Positions 1 through 8,236 are shown, counted from the stretch's first letter. The stretch is 32,082 bases of DNA from an uncultured Clostridia bacterium (GCA_946405675.1 CAMJIC010000002.1:1-32082), one strand, 5' to 3'. Program-made: numbers and translations. The notes: generated from the sequence alone by a model not told the origin.

Positions 1-450
1 ATGGAACTTATCCTTCAGATACACCGGGATCAGGGCCGTCTGCCAGTCGTGGCAGTGGATAATGTCAGGCTTGAACCCTACAAGCGGCAGGGCACTGAGG
101 ACCGCCTTGGAGAAAAAGGCATATTTTTCTACATCCTGATAGATATTCCCGTAAGGCTTCGCTCCTGAGAAGTAGTATTCGTTGTCGATAAAGTAGAACG
201 TCACACCGGCATATTCCAGCTCCAGGACACCGACATACTGGCTCCTCCAGGACAGATCCATATAGAAATGGGTCAGGTATTTCATCTGATCCTTCCACTC
301 CTGGCGCATGCACATATACTTTGGAAGGATCACCCTCACATCGGTCTGCTCCCTGTCAAAGCATCCGGGGAGAGATCCGACCACATCCGCAAGGCCTCCA
401 GTCTTAATGAAAGGCACGCCTTCCGAAGCGGCAAATAAAATCTTTTTCAT
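1..450 (-). CDS. glgA: Glycogen synthase (ADP-glucose type), N-terminal 150 residues, cut by the window edge
   Basis: Glycogen synthase extends alpha-1,4-glucan chains from ADP-glucose in the cytoplasm (GT5 family). The visible part starts MKKILFAASEGVPFIKTGG and contains the KTGGLADVVGSLP stretch at residues 16-28, the family's ADP-glucose-binding signature. Further along there is an HCHDWQT motif (about residue 136), also typical of GT5 synthases. The start ATG at 448-450 has a GAGG seven bases upstream. The C-terminal GT-B half lies outside the window, so completeness cannot be judged. No other glg gene is visible. Confidence 0.93.
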   Translation of the reverse strand, partial: MKKILFAASEGVPFIKTGGLADVVGSLPGCFDREQTDVRVILPKYMCMRQEWKDQMKYLTHFYMDLSWRSQYVGVLELEYAGVTFYFIDNEYYFSGAKPYGNIYQDVEKYAFFSKAVLSALPLVGFKPDIIHCHDWQTALIPVYLKDKFH

Positions 451-500
451 GCAGTTACCTCAATTCATTCTGCTGTGTAGCAATCCATAACACCACTCAC

Positions 501-535
501 AGCCAGGCCGTGCGCAGTCATCGCACAGCCTGGCT
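501..535 (-). other. Stem-loop between glgA and the Ig-like protein gene
   Basis: AGCCAGGC at 501-508 pairs with GCCTGGCT at 528-535, with further GTGCG/CGCAC pairing inside. It lies just downstream of the secreted-protein gene and could end its transcript, but no T-tract follows on either strand, so it is not called an intrinsic terminator. Confidence 0.5.
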
Positions 536-593
536 GGTCATGCAGCACCCGGGCATTTCAATACAATGATCCCGCCGCCGCTTCATCCGGTCA

Positions 594-1970
594 TCAGACC
601 GAGATGTTCTTCTGCGTAAAGAGCCAGTTATCGGTTGCCAGATTGGCCTTCAGGATATACTCTCCGAGATTCGGATCCGCACAGCACCGTGTGAAATAAG
701 TACGTCCGTCGATCTTGATCTTCAGCTTGACGCCAAAGTCATACTTCGTTCCGGTGGGCTTCTTTCCCTGGATGATGAACGTCATCTTCTTTGTGGAACC
801 ATCCGGGATCTTATACTTCGTATTATTCTTCATCTTCAGCACACGGATCTGTGTGTAATCCGGGAAGTTGAGCAACATTGCGCCTGCGCTGAATACGGTC
901 ATGTCAACACCGCTCTCATTGGTGATGCTGACCTTCACCCTGCCCTTCTCCAGATTAATGCTTGTCAGCTTGATGATAAACTCAGGATCCGAGCTCAGCA
1001 CCTCGATCTTGCAGTCAAGGGAATACTCCTTGCCGTTCACCGTTGTCTTCGCCGTCACTGTCGTCGTCCCGGAGCCGACCGCTGTCATCTTGCCGTCCCC
1101 TGCAACCTTGACGACGTTCGTATTGGCGCTGGACCACTTGACTGCTGCATCGGTATTCAGCACCTCATTGTACACGATCTCGCCATAGCTCAGCGTCAGG
1201 TCATTGTACAGAAGCGTCGGGCTGGCTACATACGGAACCACCTTGACCGTCATCTGGTCAGAGGAGCCATCCGTCCCATACACGGTAATGACTGCCGTCT
1301 TGTTCGCTGTCTTCCCCTCAACCGTAATCTGCGGCGGAGTCACATCGTTATTGATGTTCACCACATCGGCAACGCTCAGATCAGATGACCCGTAGCTCTT
1401 CACCGGAACAAACCCGCCGGTCACATTCTCCTGGGAGACCGTAACGACCTCTTTGGTTCCTGCCATGATCTCGATCGAATCCGGGATCTTGATCCCGGAG
1501 TTCCCGCTCACGCTGAAATAAAGGTTAAACCCGTGCGCATAATTGGACTTAAAGCTCCCTGTGTAGTATACGCCCAGGGAATAGGTTCCAGCCGGGACAG
1601 TCATGTGAACCGTGTACTCAAGCGCGGTATAATCGATGTCCGTCAGGTAGTACTTCTCATGGGTCTTAACATTCTCAAGCAGATACATCAGGTGATTGTT
1701 GATATAATCCGCGTCACTTGTCTGATAGCCGCTGCTGAGCGGATATGTGTAATTGGCGCTTACGTTCCTGACACCGGAAATCTTCACCGCCACCGCAATG
1801 TTCGTCTTGACCGATACGGTAAACTGATTCGACCATCCGGCATTGGAGTTCTGATTCGGATACGTAACTGTTCTTGCGGAATAGACTCTGGAATCAGCAG
1901 ACGCATGCACCGTCATGAGCAAGACAAACATTGCTGATAGCAGCAGGATTCTTCTGCACAGCTTTTTCAT
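594..1970 (-). CDS. Secreted protein with a bacterial Ig-like (Big2-type) domain, function unknown
   Basis: A 458-residue protein with a clear signal peptide: basic MKKLCRR, a hydrophobic core of about 15 residues, and a likely cleavage after HASA. Residues of about 250-325 read as a Big2-type Ig-like domain (LSYGEI...VKWSSANTNVVKV...MTAVGSGTTTVTA), a fold common in clostridial surface proteins. The N-terminal 230 residues are beta-rich and include a segment resembling a carbohydrate- or surface-binding sandwich (VPAGTYSLGVYYTGS). The C-terminal 130 residues are lysine-rich, with no recognised domain. There is no LPXTG, SLH or C-terminal membrane segment, so it is probably released or loosely bound. 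It is a single gene with its own promoter. The specific function is unknown. Confidence 0.8.
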   Translation of the reverse strand: MKKLCRRILLLSAMFVLLMTVHASADSRVYSARTVTYPNQNSNAGWSNQFTVSVKTNIAVAVKISGVRNVSANYTYPLSSGYQTSDADYINNHLMYLLENVKTHEKYYLTDIDYTALEYTVHMTVPAGTYSLGVYYTGSFKSNYAHGFNLYFSVSGNSGIKIPDSIEIMAGTKEVVTVSQENVTGGFVPVKSYGSSDLSVADVVNINNDVTPPQITVEGKTANKTAVITVYGTDGSSDQMTVKVVPYVASPTLLYNDLTLSYGEIVYNEVLNTDAAVKWSSANTNVVKVAGDGKMTAVGSGTTTVTAKTTVNGKEYSLDCKIEVLSSDPEFIIKLTSINLEKGRVKVSITNESGVDMTVFSAGAMLLNFPDYTQIRVLKMKNNTKYKIPDGSTKKMTFIIQGKKPTGTKYDFGVKLKIKIDGRTYFTRCCADPNLGEYILKANLATDNWLFTQKNISV

Positions 1971-2029
1971 AAATAATACCTTCCTTCCATGAAAACCTTC
2001 CGCACCATTCTTGTGCTTCTTCTATTTCA

Positions 2030-2058
2030 ACTATACAGCATTCCCGCCTGTCTGTCAC
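2030..2058 (-). promoter_or_regulatory. Sigma-A-type promoter for the Ig-like protein gene
   Basis: On the minus strand a GTGACA -35 (2053-2058) and a TATAGT -10 (2030-2035) are separated by exactly 17 bases. The start codon is about 60 bases downstream of the -10, at 1970. Confidence 0.6.
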
Positions 2059-2326
2059 GAAAGAATCTGCCGCAAAAATTGCAGTTTTCTTAAATTGTAC
2101 TTATGTTTTTGGTAACGTTGCATCCCAATTCCGACCCTGTAAGACAGGGGAAACAGACATGCAGGACACCAAGAGCAATTATCTGCGGATCCTGAGTACA
2201 GCGAGGCTTTCTGACGCAGATCCCGGAAAACCTGACAAGCAATATGTATAAGTTATCCTGACTGCCCAGAACATGCTCTGAATCGTTGCGCATCAGGCGC
2301 TGTTTCGCAGCTATCGCACAAAAAAC
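2059..2326. other. Intergenic region with no recognisable gene
   Basis: Of the 441 bases between the two flanking genes, these 268 lie between the promoter of the Ig-like gene and the terminator of the amino-acid importer. The only open frame (minus, 2090-2293, 67 codons) has no ribosome binding site or recognisable sequence. A small CCCTGT/ACAGGG hairpin sits at 2135-2149. I see nothing else. Confidence 0.5.
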
Positions 2327-2362
2327 CTGCCGGCAGGAGTGCTTTCATGCTCCTGCCGGCAG
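2327..2362 (-). terminator. Intrinsic terminator of the amino-acid ABC importer operon
   Basis: A perfect 13-bp stem (CTGCCGGCAGGAG at 2327-2339 with CTCCTGCCGGCAG at 2350-2362) is followed on the minus strand by GTTTTTTGTG. It lies 50 bases after the binding-protein stop codon. Confidence 0.92.
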
Positions 2363-2411
2363 ATGATTTCGAATGTGCGAATCCGTTACGATGCGGATTC
2401 CGCGATCAGGT

Positions 2412-3254
2412 TCATTCTCCCTGTGTCATATCCGTCCCGAAGTATTTCTCTGAGAGTTCAGCCAGCTGACCTGATTCCTTCATGTCCGCGATGATCAGGT
2501 TGACAGCTTCCCTGAGGGAGGCTGAATCATCCCCCTTGACAAACGGGATCGAAACATGGTTCGCGTCGTCCGAAAGAGCCGCAATCTTAATCCTGGCATC
2601 CGGATGCTCCCTCATATAATCGGAATAGGTAACCTCCGCATTCAGAGTTGCGTCGATGCGTCCCTGAAGGAGAAGCTCGATGGTCTGGTTCAGGTCATCC
2701 ACGCCGGTCACCTCAGCGCCATATTCCTCCGCAAGGATCGCATAATAGCTGGAGATCGTATTGGCCGTGCTGACTCCTTTCAGATCCTCGAAGGAGTGGA
2801 TGGCATCATTCTCATCCGCCACAATGATCGCAGTATGGATGTAGGCATAAGGATCCGAGAAATCATACTTTTCCGCACGTTCCTCGGTCACGTCTACCCC
2901 GTTGATCACCATGTCATACCTGCCGGCATCCAGCCCGGCAAAAAGGCCGTCCCATTTTCCCTCAATGAAATCCGCCTCGACGCCGAGCGCGTCAGCGATT
3001 GCCTGCCCGACCTCTACGTCATAGCCCACCAGGGCATCCTCCTCATCATGATACGTCCAGGGTTCCCATGTACCCTCCATCGCGATCTTGATCTCGCCTT
3101 CCTCCAGGATCCGTCCAAGCTGATCCGTTCCATCCGTCATAGAAGCAAAATCGTGGTCTGCGCGTTCCGTCTCATCTGCAAAAACCGTTGTCGCCCCGAT
3201 CGCTCCGAATACAATTGCCGATGCCATAGTTGCTGCAAAAAGCCTTTTCCTCAT
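2412..3254 (-). CDS. Polar amino-acid ABC transporter substrate-binding protein
   Basis: A 280-residue family 3 solute-binding protein that would capture an amino acid (cystine- or glutamine-like families are the nearest by pattern) outside the membrane and deliver it to the permease and ATPase encoded upstream. Typical motifs are GEIKIAMEGTWEPWTY near the mature N-terminus, LVGYDVEVGQAIADALG, the ligand-region GRYDMVINGVDVTEERAEKYDFS, and a C-terminal LSEKYFG. The signal peptide ends TTVFA, a signal-peptidase-I type site, with no cysteine lipobox, which is unusual for a Gram-positive binding protein. AGGAGG lies seven bases before the ATG. It is the last gene of the operon, separated from the ATPase by 136 bases that contain direct repeats, and is followed by a strong terminator. 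The substrate cannot be fixed from sequence alone. Confidence 0.9.
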   Translation of the reverse strand: MRKRLFAATMASAIVFGAIGATTVFADETERADHDFASMTDGTDQLGRILEEGEIKIAMEGTWEPWTYHDEEDALVGYDVEVGQAIADALGVEADFIEGKWDGLFAGLDAGRYDMVINGVDVTEERAEKYDFSDPYAYIHTAIIVADENDAIHSFEDLKGVSTANTISSYYAILAEEYGAEVTGVDDLNQTIELLLQGRIDATLNAEVTYSDYMREHPDARIKIAALSDDANHVSIPFVKGDDSASLREAVNLIIADMKESGQLAELSEKYFGTDMTQGE

Positions 3255-3344
3255 GTTCCTGCCTCCTGTTCAACTGAATATGATATTCACAGCCCCTTCT
3301 CAATCAGACCGTGAATGGTGTCCATAGAGTCTCGTTATCCTTCC

Positions 3345-3390
3345 ATGAATCTATCACATAATCTATTACATTGCTGATGAATCCATCACA
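3345..3390. repeat. Direct repeats between the importer ATPase and binding-protein genes
   Basis: ATGAATCTATCACA (3345-3358) recurs as ATGAATCCATCACA (3377-3390) with one mismatch. A degraded third copy, ATCTATTACA, lies between them (3361-3370). The last copy abuts the ATPase stop codon. The function is unknown; an operator or RNA-processing element is possible. Confidence 0.55.
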
Positions 3391-4140
3391 CTACTGCGCG
3401 TAGCTTGACAGCATGCTCAGGAATGCCTTTGTCCTGTCCATCTTCGGAGCATTGAAAAAATCTGCTGTGGGCGCTTCCTCCACGATTACACCGTCTTCCA
3501 TAAGAATCGCACGGTTCGACACATTCCTTGCAAAACTCATCTCGTGTGTCACGACCACCATGGTCATCCCCTGGGAGGCCAGGTCCTTCATCACACCGAG
3601 CACCTCCCCGATCAGCTCCGGGTCCAGCGCACTGGTGGGCTCATCGAAATAAATGATCTCCGGATCCGTCGCCATAGCCCTGGCAATGGCGACCCTTTGC
3701 TGCTGTCCGCCGGAAAGCTGGCTTGGAAAATGATCCTTCCGGTCAAGCATATCGACCCGCCGAAGCTGCTCCAGCGCGATCCCTTCGGCCTGTTCCTTCC
3801 CCATATGCCTGGCCGTAACCAGCCCTTCCGTCACATTCTGCAGCGCAGTCTTGTTGCGGAACAGGTTGTAGTTCTGAAACACAAAGCCGGTGCGCATCCG
3901 TATGGCGGCAATGTCACGCCTGTTCATGTGAGAAAGGTCATAGTCCCTGCCGTCAAACCACATCGTTCCGGCATCTGCCCTTTCCAGAAAATTGATGCAG
4001 CGCAGGAATGTCGTCTTTCCGGAACCGCTCGGCCCCAGGATCGCGATCACATCCCCGCTGTCCACGCTCAGGCTGACATCCTTCAGGATATCGGGACCGT
4101 CAAAATGTTTTTTTACATGCTGAACTTCCAGTACCTTCAT
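3391..4140 (-). CDS. Polar amino-acid ABC transporter ATP-binding protein (GlnQ/TcyC type)
   Basis: The 249-residue cytoplasmic ATPase energises uptake of a polar amino acid. All ABC motifs are intact: Walker [11 protein letters not shown]-loop [18 protein letters not shown], signature [16 protein letters not shown], Walker [13 protein letters not shown] and the H-loop VVTHEMSFA. The ALDPEL and EEAPTADFF endings are typical of the amino-acid subfamily. I prefer the ATG at 4138-4140, with GGAG six bases upstream; a GTG at 4152 with AGGAGG upstream would add four residues. The gene starts 27 bases after the permease stop and is clearly in the same operon. Confidence 0.94.
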   Translation of the reverse strand: MKVLEVQHVKKHFDGPDILKDVSLSVDSGDVIAILGPSGSGKTTFLRCINFLERADAGTMWFDGRDYDLSHMNRRDIAAIRMRTGFVFQNYNLFRNKTALQNVTEGLVTARHMGKEQAEGIALEQLRRVDMLDRKDHFPSQLSGGQQQRVAIARAMATDPEIIYFDEPTSALDPELIGEVLGVMKDLASQGMTMVVVTHEMSFARNVSNRAILMEDGVIVEEAPTADFFNAPKMDRTKAFLSMLSSYAQ

Positions 4141-4167
4141 CGTCTGCTCCACTTACGTTCTGTCCTC

Positions 4168-4836
4168 CTACCGGAATTCATAGGTGCTCAATGCCTTCTC
4201 TCCTTTTCGCTGAAGGAAGGTCAGGGCAGTCGAGAACAGAAGATAGATCACGCCGACCTCAATATAGATTGCCAGAGGTTCATAGGTTCTGGCAACGATC
4301 CTCTGCGCAGCCATGAACATCTCAGCGACAGTGATATTGGCTACCAGGGAAGTGTCCTTGAGCATGCTGATCAACGAATTGGAAAGCGGCGGAAATGCGG
4401 TACGCATCGCCTGAGGCAGAATGATGCGGCGCATGGTCTGCAGATAGCTCATTCCCACGCACTCTCCTGCTTCCAGCTGTCCTTTCGGGACGGACTCAAG
4501 CGCCGCCCGGACCGTCTCAGCGCAGTATGCGCCTTCATTGACCGACAGGGCAATGATGCCTGCAAGAAATGGCGGAAGAAGCAGGCCAAGCTGCCCCAGC
4601 CCGTAGAACACGACATACAGCTGAACCAGGAGCGGCGTCCCGCGGATCACCCATATGTAGAACCTTGCAAGATGGCGCAGCCCTTTGATGTTCATAAACT
4701 GTACCAGCGCCACAAGTACCGCAATTACCAGTGCAATGGCAAAGGAAATCGCAGTCAGCGGGATAGTATACAACAGTCCCGGTATCAGTATTTTCGGAAA
4801 AGAATCGATTAGTATGCCGATTAGTCGTTCACTCAT
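4168..4836 (-). CDS. Polar amino-acid ABC transporter permease
   Basis: A 222-residue inner-membrane permease of the His/Glu/Gln/Arg family, first gene of the importer operon. It shows about five hydrophobic segments (ILIPGLLYTIPLTAISFAI at the start, LLFSTALTFLQ at the end) and the cytoplasmic EAA loop (EAGECVGMSYLQTMRRIILP), which docks on the ATPase. The start at 4834-4836 is chosen because GGTGGAG lies seven bases upstream; the open frame continues 22 codons further but without a ribosome binding site. A promoter sits 58 bases upstream. With one permease, the transporter would be a homodimer of this subunit. Confidence 0.93.
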   Translation of the reverse strand: MSERLIGILIDSFPKILIPGLLYTIPLTAISFAIALVIAVLVALVQFMNIKGLRHLARFYIWVIRGTPLLVQLYVVFYGLGQLGLLLPPFLAGIIALSVNEGAYCAETVRAALESVPKGQLEAGECVGMSYLQTMRRIILPQAMRTAFPPLSNSLISMLKDTSLVANITVAEMFMAAQRIVARTYEPLAIYIEVGVIYLLFSTALTFLQRKGEKALSTYEFR

Positions 4837-4893
4837 GAAATAACTCCACCCATAGGCTTGTCTGCGCATCCCTGCCGCTGTCCGGCAATCGCT

Positions 4894-4922
4894 ATCATAC
4901 ACGAATAATGAGCAGAGCGCAA
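4894..4922 (-). promoter_or_regulatory. Promoter of the amino-acid ABC importer operon
   Basis: On the minus strand TTGCGC (4917-4922), a 17-base spacer and a TATGAT -10 (4894-4899). It starts only 16 bases after the stop codon of the upstream diguanylate cyclase gene, and no terminator is seen between them. Confidence 0.7.
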
Positions 4923-4937
4923 TTAAAATGTATAAAA

Positions 4938-6221
4938 TCAGTCAGAATCCAGCATTGCTTTCATGGACTCTTTTTTCCGGTACATCTCCTGATCCGCCTC
5001 TTCAAAGACAGCGGACAGGGAAGCATGCCGGTCTTTGCGGTACCTGACCATGCCGGTAGAGATGGTTTCGCCCGCCCGGATGGACGAAAGATCCTCAGGA
5101 AGCTCATTGATCTCCTCCAGTAGTTCTTCCCTTCTGGCATAATCCTCGCCCGCCAGCAGCACAACAAATTCATCTCCCCCAATCCGGAACACCGGGCTGT
5201 GGTCAAAGACCCTGCAGATCCGGCTGCATGCCTGCCGGATACAGGCATCTCCCTCTTTATGCCCATACCGGTCATTGACCGTCTTCATATTGTTGATATC
5301 ACACACTGCCACCGCAAAGGGCTCCTGCTCACCGCTCAGGATCTTTGCGTTGATCCTTTCCTCCCATTGCTGATAAGCATGCTTGTTTTTCACACCTGTC
5401 AGGGCATCAACTGTCGCCATCCTCTTCGCTTCGGACAGGTCATGGGCAAATTCCTGCTCACGCCTGATCTGCGCGTCTTCATCAAGCAGCCCGATAATCA
5501 GCATGCTCTTTCCGTTTTCCTCGATCCTTGCCGCCCTCAGCCTGACATAGGTAGGCAATCCGCCTCGCATCAGGCGGTAATCATACGAGAACATGCCATC
5601 CTGATCGATCGCATGGAGGACATTTTCCAGTGTGACCAGCGAACAGAACATCTCATAATCCTCCGGATGCACCGTCCACCTGCCGTTCTCCCGCGTTGTC
5701 CTGAAGAACGCGTCCCCCTGCTTTGCGATCCCCAGCTCGTCAAAATCCCTGGTCGCGCTGAATTCTGTAAATCTCTCGGTTTCCGGGTCCACAAAATAAA
5801 GAACGATCAGGTTGCCGACCAGGGCACTGAGCCGCATATAAGTCTTCCGCTCTTCCCTGGCATGCAAAGCTGCCGCACGGTCCTTCATCTGTGCGTCAAT
5901 GCTGTTGATCCCGATGATCAGATGCCTGGAATCCTCCTTGCCGCAGGTTGCTTTCATATTCACATAGGTCGGCACGCCATTGATCAGCAGGCGATATTGC
6001 GTGATAAAGGTGCCGTTTTTCCTGATCTCCTCCTGCAGCTTTTCTTTCTCCATCGCTTCCAGGAACCGTCCCCTGTCCTCTTCGTAGATCAAGCTGCGTG
6101 CATTGGCCTTGCTTTCCTCAAAGAAGTTGGTTCCATGGTTCTCCGCTGACAGGAATCCCGCCTCAGTCCGGGAACCGTATTCAATATAATCATCCGTATC
6201 CAGATCAATGTAAAAAATCAT
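4938..6221 (-). CDS. PAS-PAS-GGDEF diguanylate cyclase, C-terminal part of a frame-split gene
   Basis: A 427-residue product if translated from the ATG at 6219-6221. It carries two tandem PAS-like segments that resemble each other (ITQYRLLINGVPTYVNMKA and SYDYRLMRGGLPTYVRLRA), then a GGDEF domain with intact FRIGGDEFVVLLAG near 5170, expected to make cyclic di-GMP from two GTP. No RxxD inhibitory site is seen at the standard five-residue distance. The first residues, IFYIDLDTDDYIEYG, directly continue the sequence that is cut off in the upstream frame, so I read this as the second half of one membrane-bound enzyme. A GAGG nine bases before this ATG could allow separate translation as a soluble cyclase. 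The gene ends just before the importer promoter. Confidence 0.82.
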   Translation of the reverse strand: MIFYIDLDTDDYIEYGSRTEAGFLSAENHGTNFFEESKANARSLIYEEDRGRFLEAMEKEKLQEEIRKNGTFITQYRLLINGVPTYVNMKATCGKEDSRHLIIGINSIDAQMKDRAAALHAREERKTYMRLSALVGNLIVLYFVDPETERFTEFSATRDFDELGIAKQGDAFFRTTRENGRWTVHPEDYEMFCSLVTLENVLHAIDQDGMFSYDYRLMRGGLPTYVRLRAARIEENGKSMLIIGLLDEDAQIRREQEFAHDLSEAKRMATVDALTGVKNKHAYQQWEERINAKILSGEQEPFAVAVCDINNMKTVNDRYGHKEGDACIRQACSRICRVFDHSPVFRIGGDEFVVLLAGEDYARREELLEEINELPEDLSSIRAGETISTGMVRYRKDRHASLSAVFEEADQEMYRKKESMKAMLDSD

Positions 6222-7035
6222 TGAAATAATCCTCTGAGAGCGCGCTGACAATGTTCTCAAAGACAGAACTTGTGCGCAGCGCGTTTCTGTAGGCCTTCTC
6301 CGTCTTCTCCACAGACTGCTTTAACTCCGCAATCCTCGTAGCTTCCTCCAGCCCAAGCCGGTAAGCTTCCTTCTCATCCCCGATGACAAATGCACGCAGC
6401 AGGCATGTCCCCAGCATATATGCGGTCGCATATAAAGGTAGGTACGGGTACCACAGCTGAGCGGTCAGGCACACTGCCATGATCAGGCCAAAGGAGCCAA
6501 GCGTCCGGTACCTTTGCCGGTGGCCATTCATGCTGCCATGGCGGATCATGGAAGACAGGGCATAGGCAGAGATCAGGAACAGCAGGATGATCTGGCTGAT
6601 CAGGATGGCATACCTGAATGGGAGTGCGTGATAAACACATTCCTTGTTCACGGTGAACAGGACAGGATGGAAGAAATTGATGATGGTCATGACCGTGACG
6701 AGCAATGCGATTGCTCTTCCCGCATAGGTCAGCATCCTTTCAAACATCCCCGCTTCATCCAGGTAAACAACGATGTACCGTGTCCACAGCACGATACCCA
6801 CCGCCATGGTAACAAAGTAAACAGACGTATCCGCAAAAAGCAGGCGGTCATGCTTGCCGCTTTCCAGGATCCCCCATGCGATATCCACGGCATAATAAAC
6901 CAGCACAGATATCAGGAACTGCCTGTATACCTTCCATGCCGGTTTCTGAAATGCAGAGTTGGAATGCAAAAGAATATCCTGATTTTCAATTAAAAGGATG
7001 GCAGCCGCAAGCAAGCCCGTAGCAGAATAGCACAT
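6205..7035 (-). CDS. Membrane sensor half of the frame-split diguanylate cyclase
   Basis: A 276-residue protein with about seven hydrophobic segments (GLLAAAILLI, FLISVLVYYAVDIAW, YFVTMAVGIVLW, AILISQIILLFLISAYAL, TAYMLGTCLL and others), followed by a short helix rich in E and K (EEATRIAELKQSVEKTEKAY) that normally links such a membrane module to PAS/GGDEF output domains. It ends abruptly (SALSEDYFNDFLH) in the middle of what looks like a PAS start, 17 bases past the next frame's ATG. Removing one base from the run of six A at 6212-6217 (+ strand) fuses it with the downstream frame into 698 residues. As it stands it would be a membrane protein with no catalytic domain. Confidence 0.8.
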   Translation of the reverse strand: MCYSATGLLAAAILLIENQDILLHSNSAFQKPAWKVYRQFLISVLVYYAVDIAWGILESGKHDRLLFADTSVYFVTMAVGIVLWTRYIVVYLDEAGMFERMLTYAGRAIALLVTVMTIINFFHPVLFTVNKECVYHALPFRYAILISQIILLFLISAYALSSMIRHGSMNGHRQRYRTLGSFGLIMAVCLTAQLWYPYLPLYATAYMLGTCLLRAFVIGDEKEAYRLGLEEATRIAELKQSVEKTEKAYRNALRTSSVFENIVSALSEDYFNDFLH

Positions 7036-7060
7036 AACCTTTCAGCCCCTTCATCATCAA

Positions 7061-7165
7061 TCAGTGGCACAAACTTCATCATCGGTGGCACAAGCTTCAT
7101 CAATAGTAGTACAAAGAGGCTTATCTGTCACACAAACATGTTTTTCGATCGCTCAAACGTTTTTT
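7061..7165. repeat. Degenerate 21-bp tandem repeat, about five units
   Basis: Units start at 7061, 7082, 7103, 7124 and 7145. The first two differ at only two of 21 positions (core GTGGCACAARCTTCATCA); later units decay but keep the spacing and a CACAAAC-like centre. On the plus strand this reads as a 7-residue repeat (VAQTSS/SVAQASS/SVTQTCF/SIAQTFF), but no ribosome binding site supports translation. It lies 26 bases upstream of the diguanylate cyclase start codon. Confidence 0.65.
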
Positions 7166-7199
7166 ATTATCCCACTTCATCCACAGTCGCGCAACATAA

Positions 7200-7234
7200 T
7201 AAAGGACGGTACAACGCCAAAGCATGCACCGTCC
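7200..7234 (-). terminator. Probable terminator of rpsB-tsf
   Basis: GGACGGT (7204-7210) pairs with ACCGTCC (7228-7234) around a 17-base loop. On the minus strand the stem is followed by TTTATTATG. It lies about 60 bases after the tsf stop. Confidence 0.7.
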
Positions 7235-7294
7235 CTATTCGGCTAAAATCAGATCAGCATGAACGCATCAACCGGTAATCCGTTCATCCGCAGG

Positions 7295-8236
7295 TCAGTT
7301 TCCTGCCATCTGCGCTGCAACCTCAGCAGCAAAATCTTCATTCTTCTTCTCAAGGCCTTCGCCAGTCTCGAAGCGGATGAAGCCCTTCACCTTGACATTG
7401 GCTCCGGCTTCTTTCCCGGCCTGTGCGACATACTGGGCAACCGTCTGCTTTCCGTCTTCCGCCTTGACATAGACCTGGTCAAGCAGGCAGATCTCCTTCA
7501 GTTCTTTGTTCAGCCTTCCCTGAACAGCTCCGGCAATGACCTTCTCCGGCTTGCCCGCCATCTTCGGGTCTTCCTGGATCTGCTTGGTCAGGATCTCGAT
7601 CTCATGATCCTTGAAGTCCTGGGGAACCTCATCCGCGCTGGTATACTGCGGCCTGAGCGCTGCAACCTGCATCGCGACATTCTTGCCGATCTCACGGACT
7701 GCTTCGTTGTCCACATCAGACTCAAGGTCAACGATCGCAACGATCTTACCGCCCATGTGGGTATAGGCGACTACGATTCCGTTCTCTTCCGAGACCTGCT
7801 GGAATCTGCGGATCTTCAGATTCTCACCGATCACTGCGATCTGCGCCGCAAGCGCTTCCTCAACGGTCTTGGACGGATCCACTCTGCTGGTCTGCTGCAG
7901 GAAGGACTCAACCGTCTGCGCCGCGGTATCAAGCGCATGCTCTGCAACCTTTCTGACATAATTGCGGAACTTCTCGTTCTGCGCAACAAAGTCAGTCTCA
8001 GAGTTGACTTCAACGACAACCGCTTTCTTGTTATCAGAGGAAACAACCGCCATGGAAACACCTTCCGCAGCGATGCGGCTGGCCTTCTTCTGCGCGGTCG
8101 CGAGGCCTTTTTCTCTCAGCCACTCAACGGCCTTCTCGATATCGCCGTTGGATGCTGTCAGGGCCTTCTTGCAGTCCATCATGCCCGAGCCGGTCATCTC
8201 TCTGAGTTCTTTCACCTGTGAAGCTGTGATAGCCAT
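7295..8236 (-). CDS. tsf: Translation elongation factor Ts
   Basis: A 313-residue guanine-nucleotide exchange factor for EF-Tu. The N-terminal UBA-like domain is clear (MAITASQVKELREMTGSGMM, then DCKKAL), followed by the conserved SETDFVAQNEKF core and the QVAALRPQY segment that contacts EF-Tu. The start at 8234-8236 is preceded by AAGGAG ten bases upstream; nine more codons in frame upstream lack support. It follows rpsB by 30 bases, the classical rpsB-tsf operon order, and ends before a terminator. Confidence 0.97.
   Translation of the reverse strand: MAITASQVKELREMTGSGMMDCKKALTASNGDIEKAVEWLREKGLATAQKKASRIAAEGVSMAVVSSDNKKAVVVEVNSETDFVAQNEKFRNYVRKVAEHALDTAAQTVESFLQQTSRVDPSKTVEEALAAQIAVIGENLKIRRFQQVSEENGIVVAYTHMGGKIVAIVDLESDVDNEAVREIGKNVAMQVAALRPQYTSADEVPQDFKDHEIEILTKQIQEDPKMAGKPEKVIAGAVQGRLNKELKEICLLDQVYVKAEDGKQTVAQYVAQAGKEAGANVKVKGFIRFETGEGLEKKNEDFAAEVAAQMAGN

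Noticed and set aside
2090-2293. Minus-strand ORF of 67 codons between the Ig-like and importer genes
   Set aside because: No ribosome binding site, no recognisable sequence or composition, and located between a promoter and a terminator.
3544-4812. Long plus-strand ORF (422 codons)
   Set aside because: Antisense shadow of the importer ATPase and permease, both of which carry diagnostic motifs on the minus strand.
7064-7246. Plus-strand ORF of 60 codons with a seven-residue repeat
   Set aside because: It has no ribosome binding site, and the repeat follows directly from the 21-bp DNA array; treated as a DNA repeat, not a gene.
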